A stretch of DNA of 64,000 nt from contig NZ_JAQWFR010000006.1 in assembly GCF_029238675.1 (NCBI RefSeq), positions 1 through 64,000 on the forward strand, read 5' to 3'. The notes below the pieces were generated by a model. It had not been told where the DNA came from, did not search any database, and saw nothing but the letters and a program-made list of their open reading frames with translations. Shown here piece by piece: positions 1 through 8,489 of the stretch (position 1 is its first letter; every line of letters begins with the position of its first letter). Made by a program: the position numbers and the translations under genes. This stretch comes from Oceanicoccus sp. (lineage in GTDB: Bacteria > Pseudomonadota > Gammaproteobacteria > Pseudomonadales > Dasaniaceae).

Positions 1-86
1 TCTGGAAGAATAAAGGCTTTGAGCAGCATGCCAGGGATATTGGCTTGGCGGATATGCCGCAGGTTGGGGTGGCGCCGCTGCATTGA
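1..86 (+). CDS. 3' end of a DmsC-like membrane anchor (partial, runs off the left edge)
   Basis: The first 86 bases, read from base 3, encode WKNKGFEQHARDIGLADMPQ and a few more residues before a TGA stop. This matches the C-terminus of the leftward dmsBC fusion at 153-2018 (ends WKNKGFEQHARDIGLA), so it is the tail of a paralogous anchor or fusion protein lying mostly outside the window. It carries about 11 extra C-terminal residues. The first 43 bases are identical at DNA level to the inverted copy at 163-205. The rest of the gene cannot be seen, so its partner subunits are unknown. Confidence 0.75.
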   Translation, partial: WKNKGFEQHARDIGLADMPQVGVAPLH

Positions 87-205
87 GTTATGGCATAGAT
101 TTAATGAGTAAATAGGCTATCAATAGCTCATAACTACACTCAAAACAAAGCCCTAAGCCAATCCAATATCCCTGGCATGCTGCTCAAAGCCTTTATTCTT
201 CCAGA
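1..205. repeat. Inverted repeat formed by convergent dmsBC-like gene ends
   Basis: Bases 1-43 are the exact reverse complement of 163-205. They are the homologous 3' ends of two convergent genes, separated by about 119 bases. The spacer contains a further dyad (ATGAG...CTCAT enclosing GCTAT-CA-ATAGC, about 101-132) that may act as a bidirectional terminator, although no T tract is present. The outer limit of the repeat lies beyond the window. Confidence 0.85.
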
Positions 206-2018
206 AAAAGGCTCCGGGCATTGTGGTAGGTACTACCAGTACATAAAACAATGCACGTCCAATTAAGGACGTAGCCACAATCGAACAAGCGATTACTGAC
301 CACAGTGCCATACTGATAATCGTGTCGCTGGACCAGAGACTTAATCCTGCCACAGCCATAAAATTCATTCCCATTAAAACATTACGCAAAATATACGTCT
401 TACCAAACGTACTGCGCTGAATATAGTGAGAAGCCGCCCCTTCATGATCCGCAGCACTTAAGTCTTTATGGTGAAAACTAAGGCCGATACCTTCAAGCGC
501 AATACCTATAGCCATAAAACCACCCAGCAGGCTTAGCAATGAAGCGGGGGATTGGGTTAGCCATAACAGTACGGGCGTTGCGATCACAGCAATCACCACA
601 GCACCCAGCGTTAACATAGAACCGGCAAAGCTGGCGGCGGTATGCCAGTGGTTCCAAAACGGGCGGGCTTTGATACGGTAGCAGCGGTACATATAGTAAA
701 GAGCGACACAACCTGCAGGGATGGCCAGTGCACCAAATACAGTGGCGGTGATAGCGGCAAGGCGGGTGAATTCGCTGAGTGCTGGGACTAGGTCCAGTAC
801 AAAGTTATTGGCGGGTAGTGAGGCCAGCATATGAAAACCGACACAGGCCATAAAGACGACAATGCCTAAACCTTCTCTGGCAACGGGGGAGTGGCGGAGG
901 TTATTAAAGCCTCGATAAAAACGTAGCGGCTTGCCCAGATGGACGGTGGACATTAATAGGCCGATAGCAATCATTCCCAAAGCGGCGACTAATAAAGGAA
1001 GATAGAGATCCGTGGCAACAATCGCGGCAAGGGGTTTAACACCTAACAGATTGCCGATAAACAGGCTGATAAATAAACCTACCGCAGCTTGGGTGCTTAG
1101 GGTAAATAAGACTAAAGGATTTTCACGGCTGCTTAGGCGGCCAAGGTTCCAGGATTTTTTCTCGCCGACTTTTTTATCGACAACGGGTTTGTAGTGACCA
1201 GCCTTTTCATCTTTTTGATATTTAACCGGCATAGAGTCGGTGCGAGTGACTTCATTGGGTAGGCTTTTGCTTTGTTCAAAGCGGATATTGGGTTTTGAAA
1301 TTTCAGGGTCCGGGAAGCCGGGGATTCTGGTGTCGATATGGTCTCGGTTTTCAGGGGTGTTTTCAACAACGCCAAAATTCAGTGCGTTGCCTAAGCAGGC
1401 GGAAACACAGGCGGGCTTTAGGCCAACTTCCAATCGGTCTACACACATATTACATTTTTCAACTTGGCCAGCTACAGGGTCCAGTTGCGGTGCGTTATAG
1501 GGGCAGACCCAAGTGCAATAACCACAGCCAAAGCAAATATCGGGGTCTTGAATAACCGCACCATATTCTTCATGTTTGGTATAAGCACGGGTAGGGCAGC
1601 CTTTTAGGCAAACCGGGTCATCACAGTGATTACAAGCCATGGAAATATTCATACGCTGGTAATCAGGGTAGGCACCGCCTTCTACATAACCGACCGAGCG
1701 AAAGCTGATATGGGCGGGTAGATCATTCTTTTCACTACAGGCAGATTCGCAAGCATGACAGCCAATACAGTTATCGGCGGTAAAGTGAAACGCATGTTGT
1801 TTGTTGCGGTTGGGGTTAAAACCAATCTCATCGACGCCATTGATATTCAGGCTTTGGGTATCTTCCAGTTGAACCAATTCAATTAAATTGCCATAGCGAT
1901 TATGGGTATCGTTTTCGATATCTTTTAGCTTGGCATACTCTGGCTCATTATCCCGTAGGGGGAAAATGGATTCCGAGTCACGTTTTTTGGCAATGGGGTC
2001 GAATAGTTCAACAGTCAT
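153..2018 (-). CDS. Fused DmsB-DmsC-like protein: four [4Fe-4S] ferredoxin domain plus eight-helix membrane anchor
   Basis: The protein has 621 residues. After an 80-residue extension, a DmsB/NrfC-type ferredoxin domain carries 16 cysteines in four clusters (C84-x2-C-x2-C-x3-C; C129-C141; C162-C172; C189-C208). A linker of about 80 residues leads to a DmsC/NrfD-like part with eight predicted membrane helices from about residue 300 to 615. In DmsABC these are separate subunits that pass quinol electrons to the molybdoenzyme. Here they are one chain, 14 bp downstream of the narB-like gene and last in the nirB-nirD-narB operon. The likely role is feeding membrane electrons to nitrate reduction; that is inferred from context. 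A paralog converges on its 3' end. Confidence 0.85.
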   Translation of the reverse strand: MTVELFDPIAKKRDSESIFPLRDNEPEYAKLKDIENDTHNRYGNLIELVQLEDTQSLNINGVDEIGFNPNRNKQHAFHFTADNCIGCHACESACSEKNDLPAHISFRSVGYVEGGAYPDYQRMNISMACNHCDDPVCLKGCPTRAYTKHEEYGAVIQDPDICFGCGYCTWVCPYNAPQLDPVAGQVEKCNMCVDRLEVGLKPACVSACLGNALNFGVVENTPENRDHIDTRIPGFPDPEISKPNIRFEQSKSLPNEVTRTDSMPVKYQKDEKAGHYKPVVDKKVGEKKSWNLGRLSSRENPLVLFTLSTQAAVGLFISLFIGNLLGVKPLAAIVATDLYLPLLVAALGMIAIGLLMSTVHLGKPLRFYRGFNNLRHSPVAREGLGIVVFMACVGFHMLASLPANNFVLDLVPALSEFTRLAAITATVFGALAIPAGCVALYYMYRCYRIKARPFWNHWHTAASFAGSMLTLGAVVIAVIATPVLLWLTQSPASLLSLLGGFMAIGIALEGIGLSFHHKDLSAADHEGAASHYIQRSTFGKTYILRNVLMGMNFMAVAGLSLWSSDTIISMALWSVIACSIVATSLIGRALFYVLVVPTTMPGAFFWKNKGFEQHARDIGLA

Positions 2019-2032
2019 AATAGTCTTCAGTA

Positions 2033-4246
2033 TTAAAAGGCGCGCATGGCAACATTAAGTTGGGCGGCTTCAAGCTGGTCGGTTTTTTCTACTCTTACCG
2101 CGCACTGTTTAAAGGCAGGCTGGCGAGAGTGGGGGTCTAGTAGGCCTAGTGATAAGCGGTTAACGCAGTCGTGATAATGGAAAGGGATAAAGACCATATC
2201 TTTAGGGACGCGCTGGGTGAGTTGTGCCATCACTACGGCATCGCCGCGAGGAGAGACGAGTTTTACATATTCCATATTTTCAACACCTAGCTGCTGGGCC
2301 GCTTCGGGGTTGATTTCCATATAGGGGGTTGGGCTAAATTTATTGCAGTTACCGACTTTGCCAGTGCGGGTGCGGGTATGAAAATGCTCAACCACACGGC
2401 CACTGTTTAACCAGAAGGGAAACTCGCTGCTGGGTTTTTCATTGTTGTCGTTAAAGGCCAGTGCTAACAGTTTGGCTTTGCCATCGGGGTATTGGAAAAC
2501 GCCATCGGTATAGAGTCTTTCTGTACCGGTCTCTTCGCCTTCTTTCATCGGCCATTGAATACCGCGCTGCTCCAGAATGTTCTCGTGGGTCATGCCGGAG
2601 ATATTTAGCATTCTTGGTTTACCGTTTAGGCCGTTAGTATTGCCTTGTACGCCTTTTGATAGCAGTTTCATTTCTTCAAAGACGTCTGCGCTATCTTCAG
2701 GGAAGGACATGTTTTGGCTGTTATCCCAGCGTTTGGCCAGTTGATTAAAAATCCATAGATCCGGCATTGAGTTAGCCAAGGGTTTTTTAACCGGTGTAAC
2801 GATATTGACTCGGCGTTCGGTGTTGGTAAAACAACCGGACTTTTCCGCCCAGACAGAGGCGGGGAAAAACACATGGGCATACTGGTTGGCTTCTACATCT
2901 TCATAGGCATCCTGTACTACACAAAATTCCAGCTTATCCATAATGCGACGGATACGACCGGTATCAGGCATGGAGGTCATGGGGTTGGTGGCTACCAGCC
3001 ATAGTGCCTTAATTTCTCCGCGCTCTATCGCCGGAAAAATATCGGTCATAAACATGCCGCGTTTTTTGGGGAAAAACTCAGGGTCTACATTCCAGAACTT
3101 GCCGATCTCTTCTCTATGCTCTTCGTTTTCTAAAGCGCGGTAACCGGGTAGGCCAGAACAAGAAGACCATTCGCGGGTGCCCATGGCATTACATTGGCCA
3201 GTAATGGATAGGGAGGTGCCACCGGGCTTGCCGATATTGCCGGTGATTAAATTTAAATTATTAATCGCGCAAACACCATCGGAGCCGTGGGTGCTTTGAT
3301 TGATACCCATAGTCCAAATACTCATCGCCGCACCGGCATTGGCATACAGTCTGGCCACATGGCGGATAGTGTCGGCATCAATGCCGGTAATGGGGGCGGC
3401 CATCTCAGGACTATAGTCTTCTACCAGTTCTGCAAATTCGGCAGCGCCGTTACAGCTTTGCTCGATATAGGCGCGGTCATCTAGTTGTTCTTTGAGAATG
3501 ACATGGGCCAGTGCATTTAGTAATACCAAATCCGTACCAGGGGTAATCGGCAGATGGATATCTGCAAACTGAGCAAACATGGTGACACGGGGGTCAACCA
3601 CAATAATCGGGAATGTTCTCTTTTCTAAGGCTTCTTTTAAACGCCAGTAAATAATGGGGTGTTGTTCGGGCAGGTTGGAGCCAAAGGCTAGTAAACAATC
3701 GGTATGCTCAAAATCATCATAGCAACCTGGTGGGCCATCGGAGCCAAAAGTGCGTTTATAGCCTGATACGGCGGAGGCCATACATAAGGTGGTATTGCCA
3801 TCGTAGTTATTGGTGCCAATTAAGCCACGGGTTAATTTACCCAGTGTATAAAACTCTTCCGTTAGAATTTGGCCGGTTGATACGACGGCGACGGAATCGC
3901 GGCCATATTTTTCCTGAATACGTTTAAATTCGGCGGCGGTTTTATCAAAGGCGGTATCCCAGTCGGTTGTTTGCCAGTCATCACTTTGATGATTGCGGAT
4001 TAATGGATCAGTACCGCGACCTTTGGCTTCAAAGATAGCGGCTTCGGTTAGGCCCTTGATGCAGAGCTTGCCTTTATTAACCGGCGCATCCGCAACGCCT
4101 CTTGTGGTGACGGCTTTGCCTGTTTTATCTAAACCAACTTCAATGGAGCAGCCGGTAGAGCAATAACCACAGGTGGCATATTTCCAGTCGACAACTTTTT
4201 TATCGGGTAACTTAATCGGATTTTTTTTACGACGACCAAACAGCAT
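2033..4246 (-). CDS. Assimilatory nitrate reductase catalytic subunit, NarB/NasA type (molybdopterin)
   Basis: The protein has 737 residues and belongs to the bis-MGD molybdoenzyme family, reducing nitrate to nitrite in the cytoplasm. The N-terminal [4Fe-4S] motif is C26-x2-C29-x3-C33-x28-C62. NTTLCMASAV (C155) matches the position of the molybdenum-ligating cysteine of NapA/NasA. No Tat signal is visible. It is close in length to cyanobacterial NarB and lacks the C-terminal [2Fe-2S] BFD-like domain of longer NasA proteins, so it needs an external electron donor. It lies 25 bp after nirD and 14 bp before the DmsB-DmsC fusion, the probable donor. The function is well supported by nirBD; the narB versus nasA name is open. 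Confidence 0.88.
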   Translation of the reverse strand: MLFGRRKKNPIKLPDKKVVDWKYATCGYCSTGCSIEVGLDKTGKAVTTRGVADAPVNKGKLCIKGLTEAAIFEAKGRGTDPLIRNHQSDDWQTTDWDTAFDKTAAEFKRIQEKYGRDSVAVVSTGQILTEEFYTLGKLTRGLIGTNNYDGNTTLCMASAVSGYKRTFGSDGPPGCYDDFEHTDCLLAFGSNLPEQHPIIYWRLKEALEKRTFPIIVVDPRVTMFAQFADIHLPITPGTDLVLLNALAHVILKEQLDDRAYIEQSCNGAAEFAELVEDYSPEMAAPITGIDADTIRHVARLYANAGAAMSIWTMGINQSTHGSDGVCAINNLNLITGNIGKPGGTSLSITGQCNAMGTREWSSCSGLPGYRALENEEHREEIGKFWNVDPEFFPKKRGMFMTDIFPAIERGEIKALWLVATNPMTSMPDTGRIRRIMDKLEFCVVQDAYEDVEANQYAHVFFPASVWAEKSGCFTNTERRVNIVTPVKKPLANSMPDLWIFNQLAKRWDNSQNMSFPEDSADVFEEMKLLSKGVQGNTNGLNGKPRMLNISGMTHENILEQRGIQWPMKEGEETGTERLYTDGVFQYPDGKAKLLALAFNDNNEKPSSEFPFWLNSGRVVEHFHTRTRTGKVGNCNKFSPTPYMEINPEAAQQLGVENMEYVKLVSPRGDAVVMAQLTQRVPKDMVFIPFHYHDCVNRLSLGLLDPHSRQPAFKQCAVRVEKTDQLEAAQLNVAMRAF

Positions 4247-4271
4247 AATAACAACTTAGTAATAGAAAGGC

Positions 4272-4613
4272 TTAAGCAGACAACTGCACCATATTGTTTT
4301 CAACACGAACCTGCCAGGTTTTTAGTTGGGTTGCTTCATCTTCCAGGCATTCGCCGGTTTGTAAGCAGAAGTGTTGCTTATAAATAGGAGAGGCCACCAC
4401 AACACGCTCAGATAATGAACCAACAATCCCGCGGGAAAGTACATTGGCTTTAGAGAATGGGTCGTGGTTATGAATGGCATAAAGTTCATCGTTGCCACTT
4501 TTGCTCACACGAAAAATAGCGACTTGCTCACCTTCAACTAATGCACAACGGCCTGCATTAGGCACAATGGCATCAATATGACAGATTTCTTTCCAGTTGT
4601 TTTCTGTAGACAT
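4272..4613 (-). CDS. nirD: Nitrite reductase (NADH) small subunit NirD
   Basis: The protein has 113 residues with the Rieske-like fold of NirD. The usual NirD landmarks are visible: NHDPFSKANVLSRG and a C-terminal PIYKQHFCLQTGEC stretch. The two CxH/CxxH iron-sulfur ligand pairs of true Rieske proteins are absent, as is normal for NirD. It pairs with NirB to reduce nitrite to ammonium with NADH in the cytoplasm. It starts 14 bp after nirB in the same operon. Confidence 0.93.
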   Translation of the reverse strand: MSTENNWKEICHIDAIVPNAGRCALVEGEQVAIFRVSKSGNDELYAIHNHDPFSKANVLSRGIVGSLSERVVVASPIYKQHFCLQTGECLEDEATQLKTWQVRVENNMVQLSA

Positions 4614-4627
4614 GGTCCTATCTCCGT

Positions 4628-7156
4628 TTATGCTGTGGCAATTAAATCTTTGCGTTCATCTTCACTGGCAGGTCGTATCTGCTGGCGTTCTTTAACAAAA
4701 ACCACATTGCTGTCGTTTTCATCACTGTTAACAAAGTGATCAAAGCGCTTCACTTTTTCAGGATCTTCAATGGTGGTTTTCCATTCGCACTGGTAGGTAC
4801 CAACTACGTGGGCCATTTCAGATTCCAGTTCGGCGCAGATGCCTAGTTTGTCTTCGATAATCACGGACTGAAGATATTCAAGACCCCCTTCCATATTGTC
4901 CATCCAAACCGAGGTGCGCTGCAGGCGATCAGCGGTGCGGATATAGAACATAAAGAAGCGGTCGATATATTTAATCAGGGTGTCGTAATCCAGGTCAGTA
5001 GCAAATAGGTCGGCGTGGCGAGGCTTCATACCGCCGTTACCACAGACATACATATTAAAACCGTTTTCAGTGGCGATAATGCCCACATCTTTACACTGGG
5101 CTTCGGCACATTCACGGGTACAGCCTGATACTGCCATTTTTAATTTATGCGGTGAGCGTAAACCTTTGTAGCGGTTTTCAATTTGAATGGCGGCGCCAAC
5201 TGAGTCCTGTACACCATAGCGACACCAGGTAGAACCAACACAGGATTTAACTGTACGCAATGATTTGCCGTAAGCATGGCCTGATTCAAAACCAGCATCG
5301 ATTAATTCGCGCCAGATAACAGGAAGTTGTTCGCCCCGGGCACCAAATAAATCAACCCGCTGGCCGCCGGTAATTTTGGTATAGAGGTCATATTTTTTAG
5401 CTACCTGACCTAATACAATTAACTTGTCTGGAGTAATTTCACCGCCGGCAACTCGTGGAACTACAGAATAGGTACCATCTTTCTGCATATTAGCCATAAA
5501 GTAATCGTTAGTGTCCTGCAGCACGTGATGTTTATCTTCAAGGATATGGTCGTTCCAGCAGGTGGCTAAGATAGAAGCTGTGGTAGGTTTACAAATATCA
5601 CAACCATGACCTGTGCCGTGTTTTTCCAAGAGCTCTTCAAAGCTTTTAATTTTTTCAATACGAATAATGTTATATAGGTCCTGGCGAGTGTAAGGGAAAT
5701 GCTCACACAGGTCGGTGTTTACTTCGTAACCGAGGTTGGTCAGCTCGCTATTTAATAACTGTGTAGTCAAGGCGGCACAGCCGCCACAGCCGGTAGCGGC
5801 TTTGGTGGTGTCTTTTAAATCACCCAATGTTACAGAGCCAGCGGCAACTGCACTTACCACATCGGCTTTGGTCACATTATTACAAGAACAAATCACCGCA
5901 TCATCGGGTAGGGCGTCGACACCCATAGCAAAACCACCGCCATCAATGCTGGGTAGAATCATGCTATCCGGTTGTTCCGGTAAGTCCATTTTGTTTAAGG
6001 CAAATTGTAGTAGATTGCTATAGTCTCCAGTGTCGCCTACCAGAACGGCGCCTAGTAGGTGCTTTCTATCTTTATCGACAACGATCTTTTTATAAACGCC
6101 ATCAACCTGATTGATATAGCTATAGGATAAGGAGTCTGGAGTGTTGCCATGAGCATCACCTACAGAGGCAACGTCCACACCCATTAGCTTAAGTTTGGAG
6201 CTCATATCGGCACCGCTAAAGGTGCTTTCACCGGTTTGGGTAATATGGTCGGCAGCAGCTACGGCCATATTATTGCCCGGTGCAATCATGCCAAAGATGC
6301 GCCCGCCCCAAAGTGCCGCTTCACCAATGGCATAAATATCCGGGTCAGAGGTTTGGCAGTGATCGTTAATCACAATACCGCCACGTTCACCAATCGTTAA
6401 TTCAGCCTGTTGGCCCAGTTCATCCTGCGGGCGAATACCGGCAGAAAAAACAATTAAATCAGTTTCTAATTCTTCGCCATCGGCAAAGCACATTTTATGG
6501 GCGGCGTTTTCGCCATCGATTATTTGTTGGGTATTTTTTCCGGTGTGAACGCTAACGCCCAGTTGTTCAATTTTACCCCGTAGCATTGCGCCGCCGCCAT
6601 CATCGACTTGTACGGCCATTAATCGTGGGGCGAATTCTACAACGTGGGTTTTAAGACCGAGGTCTTTAATCGCTTTGGCAGCTTCAAGGCCTAGCAGGCC
6701 GCCACCTACAACGGTGCCCACTCTGGCATGCTTTGATGCAGCAGTAATAGCTTCCAAATCTTCTATGGTGCGATAGACAAAGGTGTTATCACGGTCATGG
6801 CCCGGCACCGGCGGTACAAAGGGGAAAGAACCTGTGGCTAAGATTATTTTATCGTATGAGGTTGTTAGCCCTCGGTCAGAGCTGATGGTTTTATTGGCTC
6901 TATCTATAGCAACTACTTTTTCATGGTTGCGAATAAGGATATTGTTGTCTTCATAAAAACCTTCCGGCACCATATTCAAATCATCGGCATTGCGGGTTTC
7001 AAACCATGCCGTGAGATGAACGCGATCATAAGCAGGGCGAGGTTCTGCACCAAACACGGTGATTTCATAATCACCGGCGGCGCCACTTTCAACCAGTGTC
7101 TCTAAAAATTTATGGCCTACAGGACCATTACCAATTACTATCAGACGTGTACTCAT
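4628..7156 (-). CDS. nirB: Nitrite reductase (NADH) large subunit NirB
   Basis: About 842 residues from MSTRLIVIGNGPVG. The order is FAD/NAD-binding reductase (GNGPVG; second nucleotide-binding GGGLLGLEAA), a BFD-like [2Fe-2S] domain (CSCNN...GCGGC), then a sulfite/nitrite reductase ferredoxin-like half and the siroheme/[4Fe-4S] region (SCVGSTWC...GCTRECAEAQC). It reduces nitrite to ammonium in the cytoplasm with NADH. The ORF track extends to 7225, but that codon lies on the sigma-54 element. The start at 7156 has a GGAAG sequence just upstream and begins at the conserved FAD-binding strand, so it is preferred. First gene of nirB-nirD-narB-dmsBC. Confidence 0.95.
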   Translation of the reverse strand: MSTRLIVIGNGPVGHKFLETLVESGAAGDYEITVFGAEPRPAYDRVHLTAWFETRNADDLNMVPEGFYEDNNILIRNHEKVVAIDRANKTISSDRGLTTSYDKIILATGSFPFVPPVPGHDRDNTFVYRTIEDLEAITAASKHARVGTVVGGGLLGLEAAKAIKDLGLKTHVVEFAPRLMAVQVDDGGGAMLRGKIEQLGVSVHTGKNTQQIIDGENAAHKMCFADGEELETDLIVFSAGIRPQDELGQQAELTIGERGGIVINDHCQTSDPDIYAIGEAALWGGRIFGMIAPGNNMAVAAADHITQTGESTFSGADMSSKLKLMGVDVASVGDAHGNTPDSLSYSYINQVDGVYKKIVVDKDRKHLLGAVLVGDTGDYSNLLQFALNKMDLPEQPDSMILPSIDGGGFAMGVDALPDDAVICSCNNVTKADVVSAVAAGSVTLGDLKDTTKAATGCGGCAALTTQLLNSELTNLGYEVNTDLCEHFPYTRQDLYNIIRIEKIKSFEELLEKHGTGHGCDICKPTTASILATCWNDHILEDKHHVLQDTNDYFMANMQKDGTYSVVPRVAGGEITPDKLIVLGQVAKKYDLYTKITGGQRVDLFGARGEQLPVIWRELIDAGFESGHAYGKSLRTVKSCVGSTWCRYGVQDSVGAAIQIENRYKGLRSPHKLKMAVSGCTRECAEAQCKDVGIIATENGFNMYVCGNGGMKPRHADLFATDLDYDTLIKYIDRFFMFYIRTADRLQRTSVWMDNMEGGLEYLQSVIIEDKLGICAELESEMAHVVGTYQCEWKTTIEDPEKVKRFDHFVNSDENDSNVVFVKERQQIRPASEDERKDLIATA

Positions 7157-7220
7157 GCGACTTCCACTTCTCCATAAAACACCTAAACAGGGGATTTCAG
7201 CTAACGTTGGAAGGATAGAT

Positions 7221-7237
7221 TGCAACCTTTATGCCAG
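7221..7237 (-). promoter_or_regulatory. Sigma-54 (-24/-12) promoter of the nitrate assimilation operon
   Basis: On the minus strand the sequence reads CTGGCATAAAGGTTGCA. This matches the sigma-54 consensus TGGCAC-N5-TTGCA with correct GG-to-GC spacing; only the sixth base differs (T for C, accepted as pyrimidine). It lies about 65 bp upstream of the nirB start at 7156. This suggests RpoN/NtrC-type nitrogen control. The activator-binding sites were not identified with confidence; only isolated TGCACCA/TGGTGC half-sites occur between here and 7544. Confidence 0.75.
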
Positions 7238-7544
7238 TAGGCCAAAGAGGCTCTTATCTTGTCATTATTGCTGTCTATGCGCTAAATAAAGTCGTTAATC
7301 CTGCCGTGGTGCGGGCTATGCATAGATATGGCGCGCTAATTTTTTACTGGCTATGAGCATAAACAGGGCGGCGTTCCGTTATTGTGCGCTATAACTGGGC
7401 GCAACTTGCTGCCTGGCCCATGTTAAGATTCTACCTGCACCAGTATTGCCTTGGCTCAGAGTTTGCCGTTGGCTATCCGGAGTCTGGGTATTGGTTGGGT
7501 GGCTTCTTTTGTCTCTGCAATTATTATCAGGTACGCCTTAGCTG
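7238..7544. other. Divergent intergenic region between nirB and the VanZ-like gene
   Basis: About 300 bases with no credible ORF. It must hold the upstream control region of the sigma-54 promoter and the promoter of the rightward gene. Half-sites resembling NtrC boxes (TGGTGC near 7306, TGCACCA near 7436) are visible, but no full dyad. Confidence 0.4.
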
Positions 7545-8489
7545 ATGAATAAAATCACTGTTCTACTATTGTTTGTATTGTTGGCTATGGTGCCGTGGTT
7601 CTTTTTTGGTGGGCCAGATTATTACTCGCTACGTTCGGTAAAGTTTCTCTGGAATTTTGGCCACATTGTTTTTTTTGCGACGGCAGTTTTCTGGTCGCTT
7701 AGGGTATTTAATGTATTGGCTAATCGATCTCTTGGCTTTCAGTGCTTGGTTGTCGTGCTTGTCACTACGGTGGCGGGTGTATTAATTGAGTGGCTCCAGT
7801 ATGGGCTCGGTCGACAAGTTGATATTTATGATCTGATACGAAATATCACGGGTGGCTTATTAGCTTTGCTATGGTTTCCAGCCGCTGCCCATGTAGCCAA
7901 TAGACGATGGTTGTATTTTGGGCGAGGCATAGTCACTACGTTGGTGCTATCTCAGTTATTTATTTTATCCATGATTCTAATCGATGAATGGCGTGTGAAA
8001 AATAACCAGCCCCAATTGTCCCAATTTGATTCAGTCTACGAATTAAGCCGTTGGGATAGATATGATTTTTCCGAGGCTTTGGTTGAAGATCCGGTTAAGC
8101 ATGGCGACTATGCATTTAAGGTTGCTTTAACGACCGATAAGTATTCAGGCGTAGCGTTAAAATATTTTTATCGGGATTGGCGAGCTTATGATGTATTGCA
8201 GGTTTCGATATTTAATCCCGATGATAGCGATTTATCATTGGTAATAAGGGTGCATGATAAAGCGCATAGTCTGGGTATTCAGCAATATCCAGACCGCTTT
8301 AATCGACGTATATTATTAACCCCCGGTTGGAATCAAATAGAAATAGATATTAAGGATATACAAAGCGCACCTGATAGGCGTGAGATAAACCTTGCAGAAA
8401 TTCAAGCGATTGGCTTATTCTCGGTGGCTTTGAAAAATCCAAGGACGGTATTTATTGATAGCCTGCGCTTAGTGAAGGTTGCGCCATAA
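7545..8489 (+). CDS. VanZ-like membrane domain fused to a jelly-roll (carbohydrate-binding-like) domain
   Basis: The protein has 314 residues. The first 150 or so contain about five hydrophobic helices in the VanZ-like pattern, including an acidic residue within a helix (VLIEWLQYGLGRQVDIYDLIRN) and a final helix ending near MILIDEW. The C-terminal 130 residues (from about RYDFSEALVEDPVKHG) have no helices and resemble a beta-sandwich of the CBM/discoidin type, ending FIDSLRLVKV. The second half is probably periplasmic. Substrate unknown; VanZ-like proteins are linked to envelope processes but rarely characterised. It overlaps the convergent TSUP gene by 21 bp and both are AT-rich compared with their neighbours. 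Confidence 0.65.
   Translation: MNKITVLLLFVLLAMVPWFFFGGPDYYSLRSVKFLWNFGHIVFFATAVFWSLRVFNVLANRSLGFQCLVVVLVTTVAGVLIEWLQYGLGRQVDIYDLIRNITGGLLALLWFPAAAHVANRRWLYFGRGIVTTLVLSQLFILSMILIDEWRVKNNQPQLSQFDSVYELSRWDRYDFSEALVEDPVKHGDYAFKVALTTDKYSGVALKYFYRDWRAYDVLQVSIFNPDDSDLSLVIRVHDKAHSLGIQQYPDRFNRRILLTPGWNQIEIDIKDIQSAPDRREINLAEIQAIGLFSVALKNPRTVFIDSLRLVKVAP

Noticed and set aside
4272-4613. Loss of Rieske cluster ligands in NirD
   Set aside because: NirD proteins normally lack these cysteines, so this is not degeneration.
7157-7225. Upstream start of nirB in the ORF track
   Set aside because: The ATG at 7225 lies on the -12 element of the sigma-54 promoter and the added residues have no family support.
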